DNA of 38,801 nucleotides from Methanomicrobia archaeon (GTDB lineage Archaea; Halobacteriota; Bog-38; Methanoflorentales; Methanoflorentaceae), in contig JACWML010000011.1 in the NCBI GenBank assembly GCA_015661395.1, positions 1-38,801 of the forward strand, in the 5' to 3' direction. Under the pieces are notes generated by a model. The model was given only the letters and a program-made list of their open reading frames with translations. It had not been told where the DNA came from and ran no database searches. Shown here one piece after another: positions 16,100-24,463 of the stretch. Positions within the stretch are counted from its first letter, which is position 1. Each line of letters begins with the position of its first letter. Position numbers and translations under genes: made by a program.

Positions 16100-16345
16100 C
16101 GATAACCGTCTCCGTAGATTTCGAGCACAGAAATCGCAAGCTTCTTAGCATCATGTGTGCACATCACTTGTAGCAGCACGTCAATGATCTGGAGAATGGG
16201 TGGCTCAGCAGCCTCTTCCGCGTCTAGCGCCTGCGCGGCTGAGTCAGAATCGATGTGACAAACGCAGCGAAGGTCTGGGCAAGCTGTTCATTCAACTCAA
16301 GCGCAAATGTTTGCAAATACAATCCCTCAAGCCGTTTGGCCGGTT
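16100..16345 (-). pseudogene. decayed copy C of the dispersed unknown family
   Basis: The minus strand holds the same blocks as copies B and D: an NEQLAQTFAAFVTSI-type segment, LTQPRRR, then LDAEEAAEPPILQII and VLLQVMCTHDAKKLAISVLE. One base is missing in the codon after the RRR, which turns the expected CGC CTA GAC into CGC TAG and shifts the frame. The 3' part matches copy B closely (TAGATTTCGAGCACAGAAAT on the plus strand in C, one base changed in the flank of B). No start remains. Confidence 0.75.
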
Positions 16346-16482
16346 GCACTAGCTCCGCGCACAGTCTTCACTCGTGAGGCAATAAGGCGGTACGGGCAAG
16401 CAGCTGTAATATTTCCGAACTGAACGGAGATATTTAGTAGATTGCTCTATTTTTATTATGATTAGATTCTTTTTTCCCAAAA

Positions 16483-16491
16483 TAATATAAA
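16483..16491 (+). promoter_or_regulatory. TATA-like box for the Lrp-transporter operon
   Basis: TAATATAAA in an AT-rich stretch lies 28-36 bp before the ATG of the regulator gene. Spacing fits an archaeal promoter with a short leader. Confidence 0.5.
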
Positions 16492-16518
16492 CAATAAGTA
16501 ATACACTCAAAGTCACCT

Positions 16519-16986
16519 ATGACTGCAGACGTTGACTCTGAGATGGATGAAACTGATTTAGCGATACTTCACTCGCTCGTGAAGAACGCCCGGATCACGT
16601 TATCAAAGATGTCAGAAGACATCAACGTGCCTGATGCAACCATCTCTCACCGGCTCAAGCGGCTTGAGCGAGAGGTGATCAGGGGATACACAGTGATTCT
16701 CGACCCTGAGAAGGTGGGCCTGGAAATGACGGCGATCATCATCATCCAGACAGAGACCGAAAAGCACGGCGCGGTGAAAATCGCGCTCTCGAAACTTGAC
16801 GAGGTTTCAGAGGTGTACAGCGTGTCAGGAGAGTACGATCTTCTGACAAAGCTCTGGGCTCACAATATGGAGGAGCTCAATCAGATCATAAACAACAAGA
16901 TACGCTCGATTGACGGTGTCGACGATTTAACCGAGATGATCGTTATGGAGCGTGTGAAGGAGGGGACTGTGCCCATCCTAGTGTAG
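16519..16986 (+). CDS. Lrp/AsnC-family transcriptional regulator
   Basis: 155 residues. Helix-turn-helix at the N-terminus ([39 protein letters not shown]), then an RAM ligand-binding domain ([34 protein letters not shown]). The length and domain order are standard. It ends in TAG 14 bp before the next gene, and all three genes to 19520 run the same way with gaps of 14-15 bp. It probably controls its own operon, so the effector may be linked to metal status, although Lrp proteins usually sense amino acids. Confidence 0.93.
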   Translation: MTADVDSEMDETDLAILHSLVKNARITLSKMSEDINVPDATISHRLKRLEREVIRGYTVILDPEKVGLEMTAIIIIQTETEKHGAVKIALSKLDEVSEVYSVSGEYDLLTKLWAHNMEELNQIINNKIRSIDGVDDLTEMIVMERVKEGTVPILV

Positions 16987-17000
16987 TGGAGGGAAGAGAA

Positions 17001-18248
17001 ATGGCCTTTCTAAGCCTGAGTGAAATCGTGAAGAAGCCTGTGATTGACGTTCACGGGGAAAAAGTGGGGAAGCTTACAGACGTGATCGTGTCGGCAGATG
17101 CGCCGTATCCAAAAGTAAAGGCCCTGACCGTGAGAACGTCTGATAAACGCACGCTTACCGTTCCGTGGACACAGGTCGAAGGCTTAGGGCGGCAGATCCC
17201 TCTCAAAGTCGGCCGTGACGAGATACAGCCGTACGAAGTGCAAGAGCATGAGGTGCACTTGGTCGAAGATGTTCTTGACAGGCAAGTCATCGACGTGCGG
17301 GGAAAGAAGTTACGACGCGTCAATGACCTGCAGCTCTCCGCCACCAACGGCTCTTATCGACTCATCGGCGTCGACATCGGCGTCCGTGGGCTGCTGCGGC
17401 GGCTCGGATTGGAAAAAGTCGCTGACAGGTCCCGGATTCACTTAGAGGGCAATTACATCGGTTGGGACGCCGTTGATACCCTACACAGCGGGCCCTCGGC
17501 TCTGCAGCTGAAAGTCCCAAAGCACAAAATAACCAAGTTTCACCCCGCCGACATCGCTGACATCCTCGACCAGCTCAGCGTGAACGACGGATTGAACCTT
17601 ATCAACTCGCTCGATGAAGAGGCCGCAGCGGATACGTTGGAAGAAACGAGCCCGGAGCGGCAGGTCTCGCTCATTGAAGGGATGGAGACTGAGCGTGCGG
17701 CCGAGATTCTTGAAGAGATGTCACCGGATGACGCCGCGGACTTGCTCGGGGATCTTCCCGCCGACCGCGCCGAGGCCATCTTGGAACTCATGGAGCCGGA
17801 TGAGTCGGAGGACATACGAGAGCTCCTCGAATACCCCGAGGACTCGGCAGGCGGCATCATGACAAATGAGTTCGTCGAGGTTCACGCAGAAGATACCGCA
17901 CAACAGGCGATCGAGGAGATCCGCACCGCCGCAGCAGACGTGGAGACCATTTACTACATCTACGTCATCGCGATGGACGAGACGCTTGTGGGGGTAATCT
18001 CACTGCGCAATCTCTTACTCGCACACCCTGAGGAAAAGGTCTCTGCGTTCATGCACACCGATATTATCACAGTTCGGCTGACGGACGACCAGCGAGACGT
18101 GGCAAAGAAAATCGCCAAATACAACCTGCTCGCGCTTCCCGTCGTTGACGAAGAGAAGAAACTGAAGGGCATCGTCACTGTTGACGACGCGATTGACGTC
18201 GTCTTACCCACTGCGTGGAAGAAACGAGTTCCCAAGGCGTTTGGCTGA
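17001..18248 (+). CDS. PRC-barrel / MgtE_N / CBS protein (MgtE-like without channel)
   Basis: About 415 residues from ATG 17001, chosen because GGAGGG lies 7 bp upstream; a GTG five codons earlier overlaps the Lrp stop. Order: two PRC-barrel units (about 1-75 and 85-155; VIDVHGEKVGKLTDVIV, VIDVRGKKLRRVNDLQL), the MgtE N superhelix with its repeats (EILEEMSPDDAADLLGDLP, LELMEPDESEDIRELLEYP, EDSAGGIMTNEFV), and a CBS pair to the end. In MgtE channels these cytosolic domains sense Mg2+; the membrane pore is absent here. Adjacent to an Nramp-like transporter, it is probably that transporter's magnesium or manganese sensor. This pairing is known from bacteria and archaea. Confidence 0.92.
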   Translation: MAFLSLSEIVKKPVIDVHGEKVGKLTDVIVSADAPYPKVKALTVRTSDKRTLTVPWTQVEGLGRQIPLKVGRDEIQPYEVQEHEVHLVEDVLDRQVIDVRGKKLRRVNDLQLSATNGSYRLIGVDIGVRGLLRRLGLEKVADRSRIHLEGNYIGWDAVDTLHSGPSALQLKVPKHKITKFHPADIADILDQLSVNDGLNLINSLDEEAAADTLEETSPERQVSLIEGMETERAAEILEEMSPDDAADLLGDLPADRAEAILELMEPDESEDIRELLEYPEDSAGGIMTNEFVEVHAEDTAQQAIEEIRTAAADVETIYYIYVIAMDETLVGVISLRNLLLAHPEEKVSAFMHTDIITVRLTDDQRDVAKKIAKYNLLALPVVDEEKKLKGIVTVDDAIDVVLPTAWKKRVPKAFG

Positions 18249-18263
18249 AGGGAGTGTCGCGTC

Positions 18264-19520
18264 GTGGATTACCGGGTCATTACGCGGTACTTCAGGAGCC
18301 CTTGGTTCGTCAGGCTCGTTCTGTTCCTGGCCATCATGGGGCCGGGGATTATTACTTCCAGCGTCGACAACGACGCGGGCGGCATCACCACCTACTCCCT
18401 TGCCGGCGCGCAATTCGGTTACGTCTTGCTCTGGACACTCATCCCCATGACGGTCGCACTCGCCGTTGTGCAAGAGATGGGCGTACGGATGGGCGTCGTT
18501 TCGGGCAAGGGACTCGCTTCTTTAATACGTGAGAAGACGGGCGTCAAATTGGTCTTCTTCATCATGGCCTTACTGCTGGCGGTGGATTTCGGCAACACAC
18601 TCGCCGAGTTCTCCGGCATCTCGGTGAGCGCCTCTATTTTTGGCGTACCCCCGTACGTGTCGCTGCCGCTCGCCGCCCTCTTCGTGTGGTTGTTAGTCGT
18701 TCGCGGGAGCTATAGAAGCGTCGAAAGAGTGTTCTTGGTCGCATCGGCGCTCTACGTCACCTACATTATTTCGGGATTTCTGGCACATCCTGATTGGAAA
18801 ATCGCTGCCGTAAATACGTTTATACCACACATTACGCCTGATACTGCCTACATCACTATGCTCGTCGGCTTGGTAGGGACGACGATCGCGCCGTGGATGA
18901 TGTTTTACATCCAGGCGTCGGTAGTCGAAAAAGGGGTCCCGCTCAAGCACCTCAACTACTCACGGCTTGACGCCATTGCCGGTTCGGTCGTGACCAATGT
19001 CGTGGCATTCTTTATTATCGTAGCCTGTGCGGCAACCATCTTCGTACACGGGATTCCCGTGAACACGGTCGCTGACGTATCCGCCGCGCTTGCCCCGCTG
19101 GCAGGAAACTACGCGTCTGTACTGTTTGCCTTTGGCTTTTTGAACGCCTCACTGTTTGCAGCCAGCATTTTACCCCTCTCGACGGCACATTACGTCTGTG
19201 AAGGACTCGGCTTTGAGTCCGGCGTCTCTAAGACATTCAGGGAAGCCCCGATATTCCACGGACTCTATGCAGGAGTAATAGTGCTAGCAGCGTTCTTCAT
19301 TTCGCTTCCGAACGTGCCCCTACTTTCCATCCTTTATTTGTCGCAGGTGGGAAATGGAATTCTGCTCCCATTCATCCTGATCTATATGCTCGTTATCGCA
19401 AACGACAAGAAGATCATGGGCGAGTACGTTAACACGAAAGTGTTCAATTACATCGCGGGGGCAACGGTCGTCATCATGATCGGATTGAGCATCGCGCTCA
19501 TATTCATAGGGATCCTCTAA
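18264..19520 (+). CDS. Nramp-family divalent metal transporter, divergent
   Basis: 418 residues, about 11 transmembrane helices. The start is GTG 18264 with GGGAG upstream. The helix 1 region reads GPGIITSSVDNDAGGITTYS (26-45), where canonical Nramp proteins have DPGN; helix 6 reads VGTTIAPWMMFYIQAS, lacking the canonical MPH. The loss of the metal-ligating Met suggests altered ion choice, as in Nramp-related magnesium transporters. The sensor-like MgtE_N/CBS gene 15 bp upstream also points to Mg2+ or Mn2+. The operon is headed by an Lrp regulator. Direction (uptake) is from the family; the ion is inferred. Confidence 0.9.
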   Translation: MDYRVITRYFRSPWFVRLVLFLAIMGPGIITSSVDNDAGGITTYSLAGAQFGYVLLWTLIPMTVALAVVQEMGVRMGVVSGKGLASLIREKTGVKLVFFIMALLLAVDFGNTLAEFSGISVSASIFGVPPYVSLPLAALFVWLLVVRGSYRSVERVFLVASALYVTYIISGFLAHPDWKIAAVNTFIPHITPDTAYITMLVGLVGTTIAPWMMFYIQASVVEKGVPLKHLNYSRLDAIAGSVVTNVVAFFIIVACAATIFVHGIPVNTVADVSAALAPLAGNYASVLFAFGFLNASLFAASILPLSTAHYVCEGLGFESGVSKTFREAPIFHGLYAGVIVLAAFFISLPNVPLLSILYLSQVGNGILLPFILIYMLVIANDKKIMGEYVNTKVFNYIAGATVVIMIGLSIALIFIGIL

Positions 19521-19609
19521 AGTGGTGCAACCAGCGATAGCACAAACGACTAGACAAACACGGAGATGGCTGACAACTTTTTTATGATCTGAATCTAGAC
19601 TAGAGATAA

Positions 19610-19780
19610 ATGACACCGCGCAGAAAAATAGCTTTAGCAACGGCAATATTCTTCGTCTTGGGTGATGCATTCTTTATGGGTGGCGCGTATGACCAGCCGT
19701 TCGTAATAATTGTCGAAGGTAACGTTTTTGCGTTGGTGTATTCAGTTCTATTCTCGATTATCATATTTGATAGGAGTTAA
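19610..19780 (+). CDS. small two-helix membrane protein, 56 residues
   Basis: ATG to TAA. The product starts MTPRRK, then a hydrophobic helix (IALATAIFFVLGDAFFMGG), a short loop (AYDQPF) and a second helix (VFALVYSVLFSIIIF) ending DRS. The positive-inside N-terminus and paired helices look real. Only AGAGAT precedes the ATG, so the ribosome site is weak. It follows the Nramp gene by 89 bp in the same direction. Function unknown. Confidence 0.55.
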   Translation: MTPRRKIALATAIFFVLGDAFFMGGAYDQPFVIIVEGNVFALVYSVLFSIIIFDRS

Positions 19781-19849
19781 GAAACAAAGGAAGGTGGGCT
19801 TTTTTTGATGGAAGGAGGAGAAGAGCTACCGAAGAGCACGCATCGTGTG

Positions 19850-20215
19850 TGCGAGACCTGCTCCAACAGGTCAATGATCTGGCGCAGGGGCGACTCAACA
19901 GTTTCTTCCGTGTCTAGGGGCACGCGGCCCTGCTAAAATCGACATGACAACTACAGCGAGGGTCTGGGCAAGCTGTTCGTTTAACTCAAGCGCAAATGTT
20001 CGCAAATACGACCCGTCAAGCCGTTTGGCCCTGCCGAGGCAGTAGCTGCAGGCCGCCCCGTAAATGACCACATACCTGAGCTGCGCGTCTCGCTGCGCCC
20101 GTTCCACACTCGCTATCAGCTCTTCCAGCGGTATTGTGTGAACGTATGCGGCAAAGAGGTCATAGATGGCCCATTTCTTGTCGCCCACATCAGTGTAGGG
20201 ATAAATTGCTTGCAC
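19850..20215 (-). pseudogene. longest copy (D) of the dispersed unknown family, frameshifted
   Basis: The minus-strand frame from GTG 20215 reads QAIYPYTDVGDKKWAIYDLF, AAYVHTIPLEELIASVERA, YVVIYGAACSYCLGRAKRL, then FALELNEQLAQTLAVVVMSI. After ILAGPR an indel shifts the frame; in the next frame LDTEETVESPLRQIIDLLE follows, matching copies A-C. The original protein was probably 150 or more residues, mostly helical, with a CLGRAK motif. Family not recognised. Copies A-C preserve only its later part. Confidence 0.7.
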
Positions 20216-20343
20216 AAACGGTGCATTTGTGCTGGCGGTGATAACCGAACTGCAAGAATGTGCTGAAAGTGAAAAACGAAATAACGAGCTATGAGATAAG
20301 CAGAGGGTAAACGAATCACCCTATCGCTACGTTCTTTTAGCTG

Positions 20344-20655
20344 CTATGGGGGTTGTCTCATCGCCCACGGCATCAAGATCACGCCCTCTAATATCAGCAT
20401 AACAGCAAAAGAGAAGAAGCCGATCCCTATGTTTTGCAGGACGCTGAAACCGCTGGCATAAAAAAACAGCCACGCTCCAACGAAGAGGAGCCATGCAAGT
20501 ACGACAGCGTAGGCGAGAACCATGACCAGTCGGGGCGGTTGTGGCTTATTTTGAAGTTCTTCACCATTTTGAAGTTTTTCACCGCATTGAGAGCAGTATA
20601 GTACACCGTTACGGTTTTGGAATTGACAGTTTTCGCACCATCCTTTCGTCACCAT
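20344..20655 (-). CDS. zinc-ribbon membrane protein
   Basis: 103 residues. The N-terminus is a zinc ribbon (WCENCQFQNRNGVLYCSQCG, C-x2-C...C-x2-C). Two hydrophobic helices follow (LVMVLAYAVVLAWLLFVGAW and IGIGFFSFAVMLILEGVIL). It is a common archaeal layout; the ribbon would face the cytosol. No Shine-Dalgarno stands out before the ATG at 20655. It stands alone. Function unknown. Confidence 0.8.
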   Translation of the reverse strand: MVTKGWCENCQFQNRNGVLYCSQCGEKLQNGEELQNKPQPPRLVMVLAYAVVLAWLLFVGAWLFFYASGFSVLQNIGIGFFSFAVMLILEGVILMPWAMRQPP

Positions 20656-20967
20656 ATTCTATCTCCGATTCGTTTCCGCAACAGACAAAGAGGCGACCAC
20701 CAGTAAAAGAACGACTATCACATCAGTTTCAATTGCATTAAGCTTATGCAAGTGGTGATTTGTGGCCCAACTACCCTATTCTTTTGTCTCTTGTCTAACA
20801 CCAGCTTAGAGTTTTTTGGGTTTTTCGTATAAACGTCATCCGAAAGCTTTATCCGCGCTGCTTGCACGTTATTAGGCGTCCGGTGACGACTGATAAAAAC
20901 GCGTGACGCGTTTGAGTTGAAAATACCACGGCGATAATGAACAAGAACACCGTGGAGGGGGTCTTTC

Positions 20968-21624
20968 GTGTCAGCACATGAAACGTTGCCACCCACACAT
21001 CGAACACTCCGGCAGGTTGCGGGTGTCTGCGGCATATTGGCCGTAATCGTCTTTTTGAGTTTTGTAGGGCTTGCGATCTTCTATTCACCAGGCAATTTTA
21101 GTATCACGCAAAACTGGATTAGCGATCTCGGCGGCATGGGCTATGCGGCCTTTTTAAACGTTTCCCGGCCTTTGGTCACCTCGTCTACCACGGCGCTCCT
21201 CTTCGATTCGGGGTTCGCAGTAGCGGGCATTCTTGGCATCATCTTCTCGTTAGGACTGTTGAGCGATGCCCATTCCCCTGCGTACCGGTTAGGTGCGGTG
21301 TGCACGTTACTGGGAGCAGCTGCGCTCGTCGGGGTCGGCCTCTTGCCTGAGCCGCTTGGCGTCGTACATATCGTCGTAAGCTTCGCTCTTGGGATATTCT
21401 CCGCGGCAGCTATGTTCCTCATTGGCGGTTCGCTTGTCGATTCTTCCGCAAAGCCGTTAGGGGGTTTTTCAATCTCGCTCGGCATCGTCGCCATGGCAGG
21501 TACCTCTCAAATGAGCTACGGGCGGGGCGTCGCTGAGAGTATCTTAGCCGCCGCGATAGCACTTTGGTTTGTGGTCTTTAGCATTCGAATGTTAAGGCGC
21601 GCAGCTCCGCAAAACATAGAGTAG
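20968..21624 (+). CDS. DUF998 family membrane protein
   Basis: 218 residues with six hydrophobic segments. The DUF998 pattern includes QVAGVCGILAVIVFLSFVGL, YSPGNFSITQNWISDLGG (the conserved N/S-DLG loop), GVGLLPEP and the closing aromatic helix. GTG at 20968 has GGAGGGGG 7 bp upstream. Function unknown; probably an integral protein of the cell membrane. The 312-bp gap before it (20656-20967) holds only the divergent promoters; the 395-bp gap after it (21625-22019) shows nothing beyond a 7-bp hairpin near 21892. Confidence 0.85.
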   Translation: MSAHETLPPTHRTLRQVAGVCGILAVIVFLSFVGLAIFYSPGNFSITQNWISDLGGMGYAAFLNVSRPLVTSSTTALLFDSGFAVAGILGIIFSLGLLSDAHSPAYRLGAVCTLLGAAALVGVGLLPEPLGVVHIVVSFALGIFSAAAMFLIGGSLVDSSAKPLGGFSISLGIVAMAGTSQMSYGRGVAESILAAAIALWFVVFSIRMLRRAAPQNIE

Positions 21625-22019
21625 CAGCCGTTCATTTCGTTCGATCTCCTTAGCTCACCCCTAGTTAGTCTAGGATAGTGTGCTGACGGCGGTACTCCTC
21701 ACAATATGGAACGTGGTAACAAAGCACATATATTCGTACACTGAGATAACGGGTCGAAACCGTGGCCACCGCTGCCTTGGTTTAGGTCCGGATGTTCGGG
21801 CACCCCGGTCAGTTTGATGTAAAATCGTAATACTTTGACCTGATCCGACCGACCGCAAACTACCTCAAAATCTCGGGCCCGGGGTTCCGATAATCATTTC
21901 ACAAAATGATGATAGCAGCACAATCTTAATGATATCGAATGCGCCAAATGTATAAAGTCCAGCGTATACAATAGCGGTTTGTTATACGCTTAGCCAGGCA
22001 GTTAGGAGGCGCTCGGATC

Positions 22020-22175
22020 ATGACGGCGGCTATGATACCGCAATGTTATTTCTGTAAGCTCCACGAGCAAGGTATGAAATGCGCCAAATACGACCAAATC
22101 GCCCCCGAAATATTGGTTAACCAAAGGAAGTGCACGTTTAAAGAGGATACCGACCCGAAGGAGGGCAAACGATGA
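22020..22175 (+). CDS. small cysteine-rich protein, 51 residues
   Basis: ATG preceded by AGGAGG at a spacing of 9. The product has CYFCKLHEQGMKCAKYD and, later, EILVNQRKC, four cysteines plus a histidine in an order seen in small archaeal and bacterial zinc proteins that read C-x2-C...C...I-P-x-E-I...C. The stop overlaps the ATG of the next ORF (ATGA). Probably a metal-binding peptide; function unknown. Confidence 0.7.
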   Translation: MTAAMIPQCYFCKLHEQGMKCAKYDQIAPEILVNQRKCTFKEDTDPKEGKR

Positions 22176-22315
22176 CTATACTAAAGAGCGTAGCAAAATA
22201 TGGATTTATCTTCTTTATTGGCTCCGCCTTGGGGGGGCGTTTGCGGCCTTATGGCCATATTCGGTTCTATATTCGGCGCGCTCTGAATTCTAGACTCGCC
22301 AACCAAACGCGCTGA
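22172..22315 (+). CDS. small membrane ORF, probably frameshifted
   Basis: Starts by ATGA overlap with the preceding gene. The first 20 residues are a membrane helix (SVAKYGFIFFIGSALGG). After a run of seven G (about 22231-22237), the frame turns basic. Another frame then gives MAIFGSIFGAL and TGA, so the original probably encoded a continuous hydrophobic peptide of about 35-40 residues. Confidence 0.35.
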   Translation: MTILKSVAKYGFIFFIGSALGGRLRPYGHIRFYIRRALNSRLANQTR

Positions 22316-22466
22316 AAAGCGAAGGTTTAAGCTGGCAGTACTCGTATCTGAAGCCTTATCCTGGCGTTGTAGAGACCCTTCTTCATGAGGTTTCGATGGT
22401 GTTACACGCTTGCTAGCACCCCGAATCTAAAGCCGATGAGCGCAGCCCACTGAGCTCCTACACAGA

Positions 22467-23501
22467 TTATTCGCTCTTTCTTGCAAAGAGCTTCAGATAC
22501 TCCTCATAACCCTCCTTTTCCAGGTCCTCCTTCGGGATGAACCGAAGCGCCGCCGAGTTCATGCAGTAACGCTGCCCCGTCGGCGCGGGCCCGTCGGGAA
22601 AAACGTGGCCCAGGTGGGAATCCCCATGCTTGCTTCTCACTTCGATCCTCACCGCGAAGAGCTTCCGGTCCTCTCTCGTCGTGACATTCTCCGGCTCCAG
22701 GGGTTTCGTAAAGCTTGGCCATCCCGTCCCGGAGTCGTATTTGTCGAGCGAGCTGAAGAGAGGCTCTCCGGATACGATGTCTACGCAAATCCCCTCCCTC
22801 TTGTTGTCTTCGTATTCATTTTGGAAGGGCAGCTCCGTGCCTTCGTGCTGCGTTACCTCGTATTGAAGCGGTGTGAGCATCTTTTTCAGGGCAGCGTCAT
22901 CGGGTTTGGAATAGGTGTTCGTTCCCCAGGGCTTGCCGCCGGGGTTGGCGCCCGACTTCGTCTCCTTTCCCCAGGTCTTGTCGAGGAACTGGTCCCGGCC
23001 GGAGCCCGACCGGTAGATCTTATACCGTACGGGGCTCTTCCTATGGTAGTCCTGGTGGTAGAACTCAGCCTCGTAGAACCTTGAGAATTTCACAATCAGC
23101 GTGACGATAGGCTTCGTGAACTGCCCGGATTTTTCAAGATCTTCCTTCGATTTTTCCGCGATGCGCTTCTGTTCTTCATCGTGGTAGAAAACCGCCGTCC
23201 GGTACTGAGGGCCCCGATCGGCAAACTGCCCGCCTGGATCCGTCGGATCTACATGACGCCAGAAGACGCCCAGGATCTGGTGATAACTCACTTTTGAAGG
23301 ATCGTAGCATACTTGTATCGCTTCATAGTGGCCCGTCGTTCCCGTTGTGACGTCCTCGTAGGTAGGGTTTTCCTTCTGACCCCCGGTATAGCCCGATATG
23401 ACTTTTGCAACGCCGGATACCTTTTCAAAATCGGCCGCTAAGCACCAGAAACAGCCACCCGCGAGGGTTGCGACCTTCAAATTTGTCTGCTCTTCTTTCA
23501 T
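22467..23501 (-). CDS. msrAB: bifunctional peptide methionine sulfoxide reductase MsrA-MsrB
   Basis: 344 residues from ATG 23501, which has AGAGGTG 9 bp upstream; a GTG at 23513 is less likely. MsrA domain (about 1-160): [14 protein letters not shown] with catalytic Cys17, then [20 protein letters not shown] and [10 protein letters not shown]. MsrB domain (about 205-335): [24 protein letters not shown] and [11 protein letters not shown] with the catalytic cysteine. The zinc CxxC pairs of many MsrB proteins are absent ([11 protein letters not shown]). The enzyme repairs both stereoisomers of oxidised methionine. Fused MsrAB is mainly bacterial, so transfer is plausible. Confidence 0.96.
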   Translation of the reverse strand: MKEEQTNLKVATLAGGCFWCLAADFEKVSGVAKVISGYTGGQKENPTYEDVTTGTTGHYEAIQVCYDPSKVSYHQILGVFWRHVDPTDPGGQFADRGPQYRTAVFYHDEEQKRIAEKSKEDLEKSGQFTKPIVTLIVKFSRFYEAEFYHQDYHRKSPVRYKIYRSGSGRDQFLDKTWGKETKSGANPGGKPWGTNTYSKPDDAALKKMLTPLQYEVTQHEGTELPFQNEYEDNKREGICVDIVSGEPLFSSLDKYDSGTGWPSFTKPLEPENVTTREDRKLFAVRIEVRSKHGDSHLGHVFPDGPAPTGQRYCMNSAALRFIPKEDLEKEGYEEYLKLFARKSE

Positions 23502-23940
23502 TGGATTGTTCACCTCTTTTTTTCTTGCCTCTGTCCTAACACTCGCTTAGCGCGAATATCAGCGAAAACATGATGACAAGGATTTTCACGGGAATTCTCC
23601 TGTCTCGTTTCACAAACGGCGCCGACAAGGTGAGGCAAGGCGCACCGCGGGACGAATACTTTTGAGAGTGGAGGGGGCAAAGGCAGGACGTTCACAGTGA
23701 CGCTACCTCGATTGGCTCAGGATTGATCTTTTTGCCATTCCTACCAAAGACGATCGGTGACTTTCGGTTGACTTTGTGACGTTCTCGCAAAAACATGCGT
23801 GATCAGATCAGCGTAGGTGAAACTGCTACGGCTCCTGCCGCTCCTCCGGCTGATGCAGGCATGCTCTGCTCAGAGACATTGACGCCCTTATTTCCGGTGC
23901 GACACAAATAAAACGCTGCAGTATATTGCGACCTATGCAC

Positions 23941-23957
23941 AAAGAAAAAAAAAGAGA
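23941..23957 (-). terminator. T-run after the 23985 small gene
   Basis: On the minus strand the message would read CTCTTTTTTTTTCTTTG about 30 bp after the stop of the small membrane gene. Runs of T are the main archaeal terminator. The rest of 23514-23940 shows nothing I can support. Confidence 0.55.
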
Positions 23958-23984
23958 TTTTCTGTATTCAAGGTTATAACTGAA

Positions 23985-24140
23985 TTATCGTGTGAACAAG
24001 GCAGCAAGTCCACCTAAGAACAATATGATAACTGCGAGCCAAGCTATCCAAAGTACTAAACCTGGAAGTATCAGTAAAACGATTGCGAGTATTATTGCAA
24101 GTCCTATCATCCCACCCGCACTCACTTGTGTTGTCTCCAT
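23985..24140 (-). CDS. small hydrophobic membrane protein, 51 residues
   Basis: ATG at 24140 with a near-perfect AGGAGGTG 5 bp upstream. The product is METTQVSAGG, then a helix (MIGLAIILAIVLLILPGL), then a second (VLWIAWLAVIILFLGGLAA), ending LFTR. A T-run terminator follows. The strong ribosome site and terminator make this a convincing gene. Function unknown; such proteins may regulate membrane complexes. Confidence 0.75.
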   Translation of the reverse strand: METTQVSAGGMIGLAIILAIVLLILPGLVLWIAWLAVIILFLGGLAALFTR

Positions 24141-24463
24141 GATTTCACCTCCTGTTGAATTTTTGTTTGATCAAGTTTGATCTTCATTTATTTATTAGTT
24201 GCTATATTGAGTATAAACACAGAATTTACGAGTTTCTTGGATTGTATTTGTTGGTGCGTGCTTATGATCGCCTCAGCGAGGCGGAGATCACATAATCCCC
24301 AAGGCAGTTTCAAAGGGCTCACGCGAGTGTTAGAGAAACACTGATCAAGCTGCGTGCAGTGTTGCTGCATTTAGGAGATCAACGTCGATTTAGGAGAGGT
24401 ACTCTTTGTCTAGTCGCTCAATTGCTTAGCATCATAGCTCCCGCTTTTTTTTACACGTCGCCT

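Noticed and set aside
21892-21911. ATCATTT / AAATGAT inverted repeat
   Set aside because: Short, AT-rich and expected by chance; no gene end nearby to make it a terminator.
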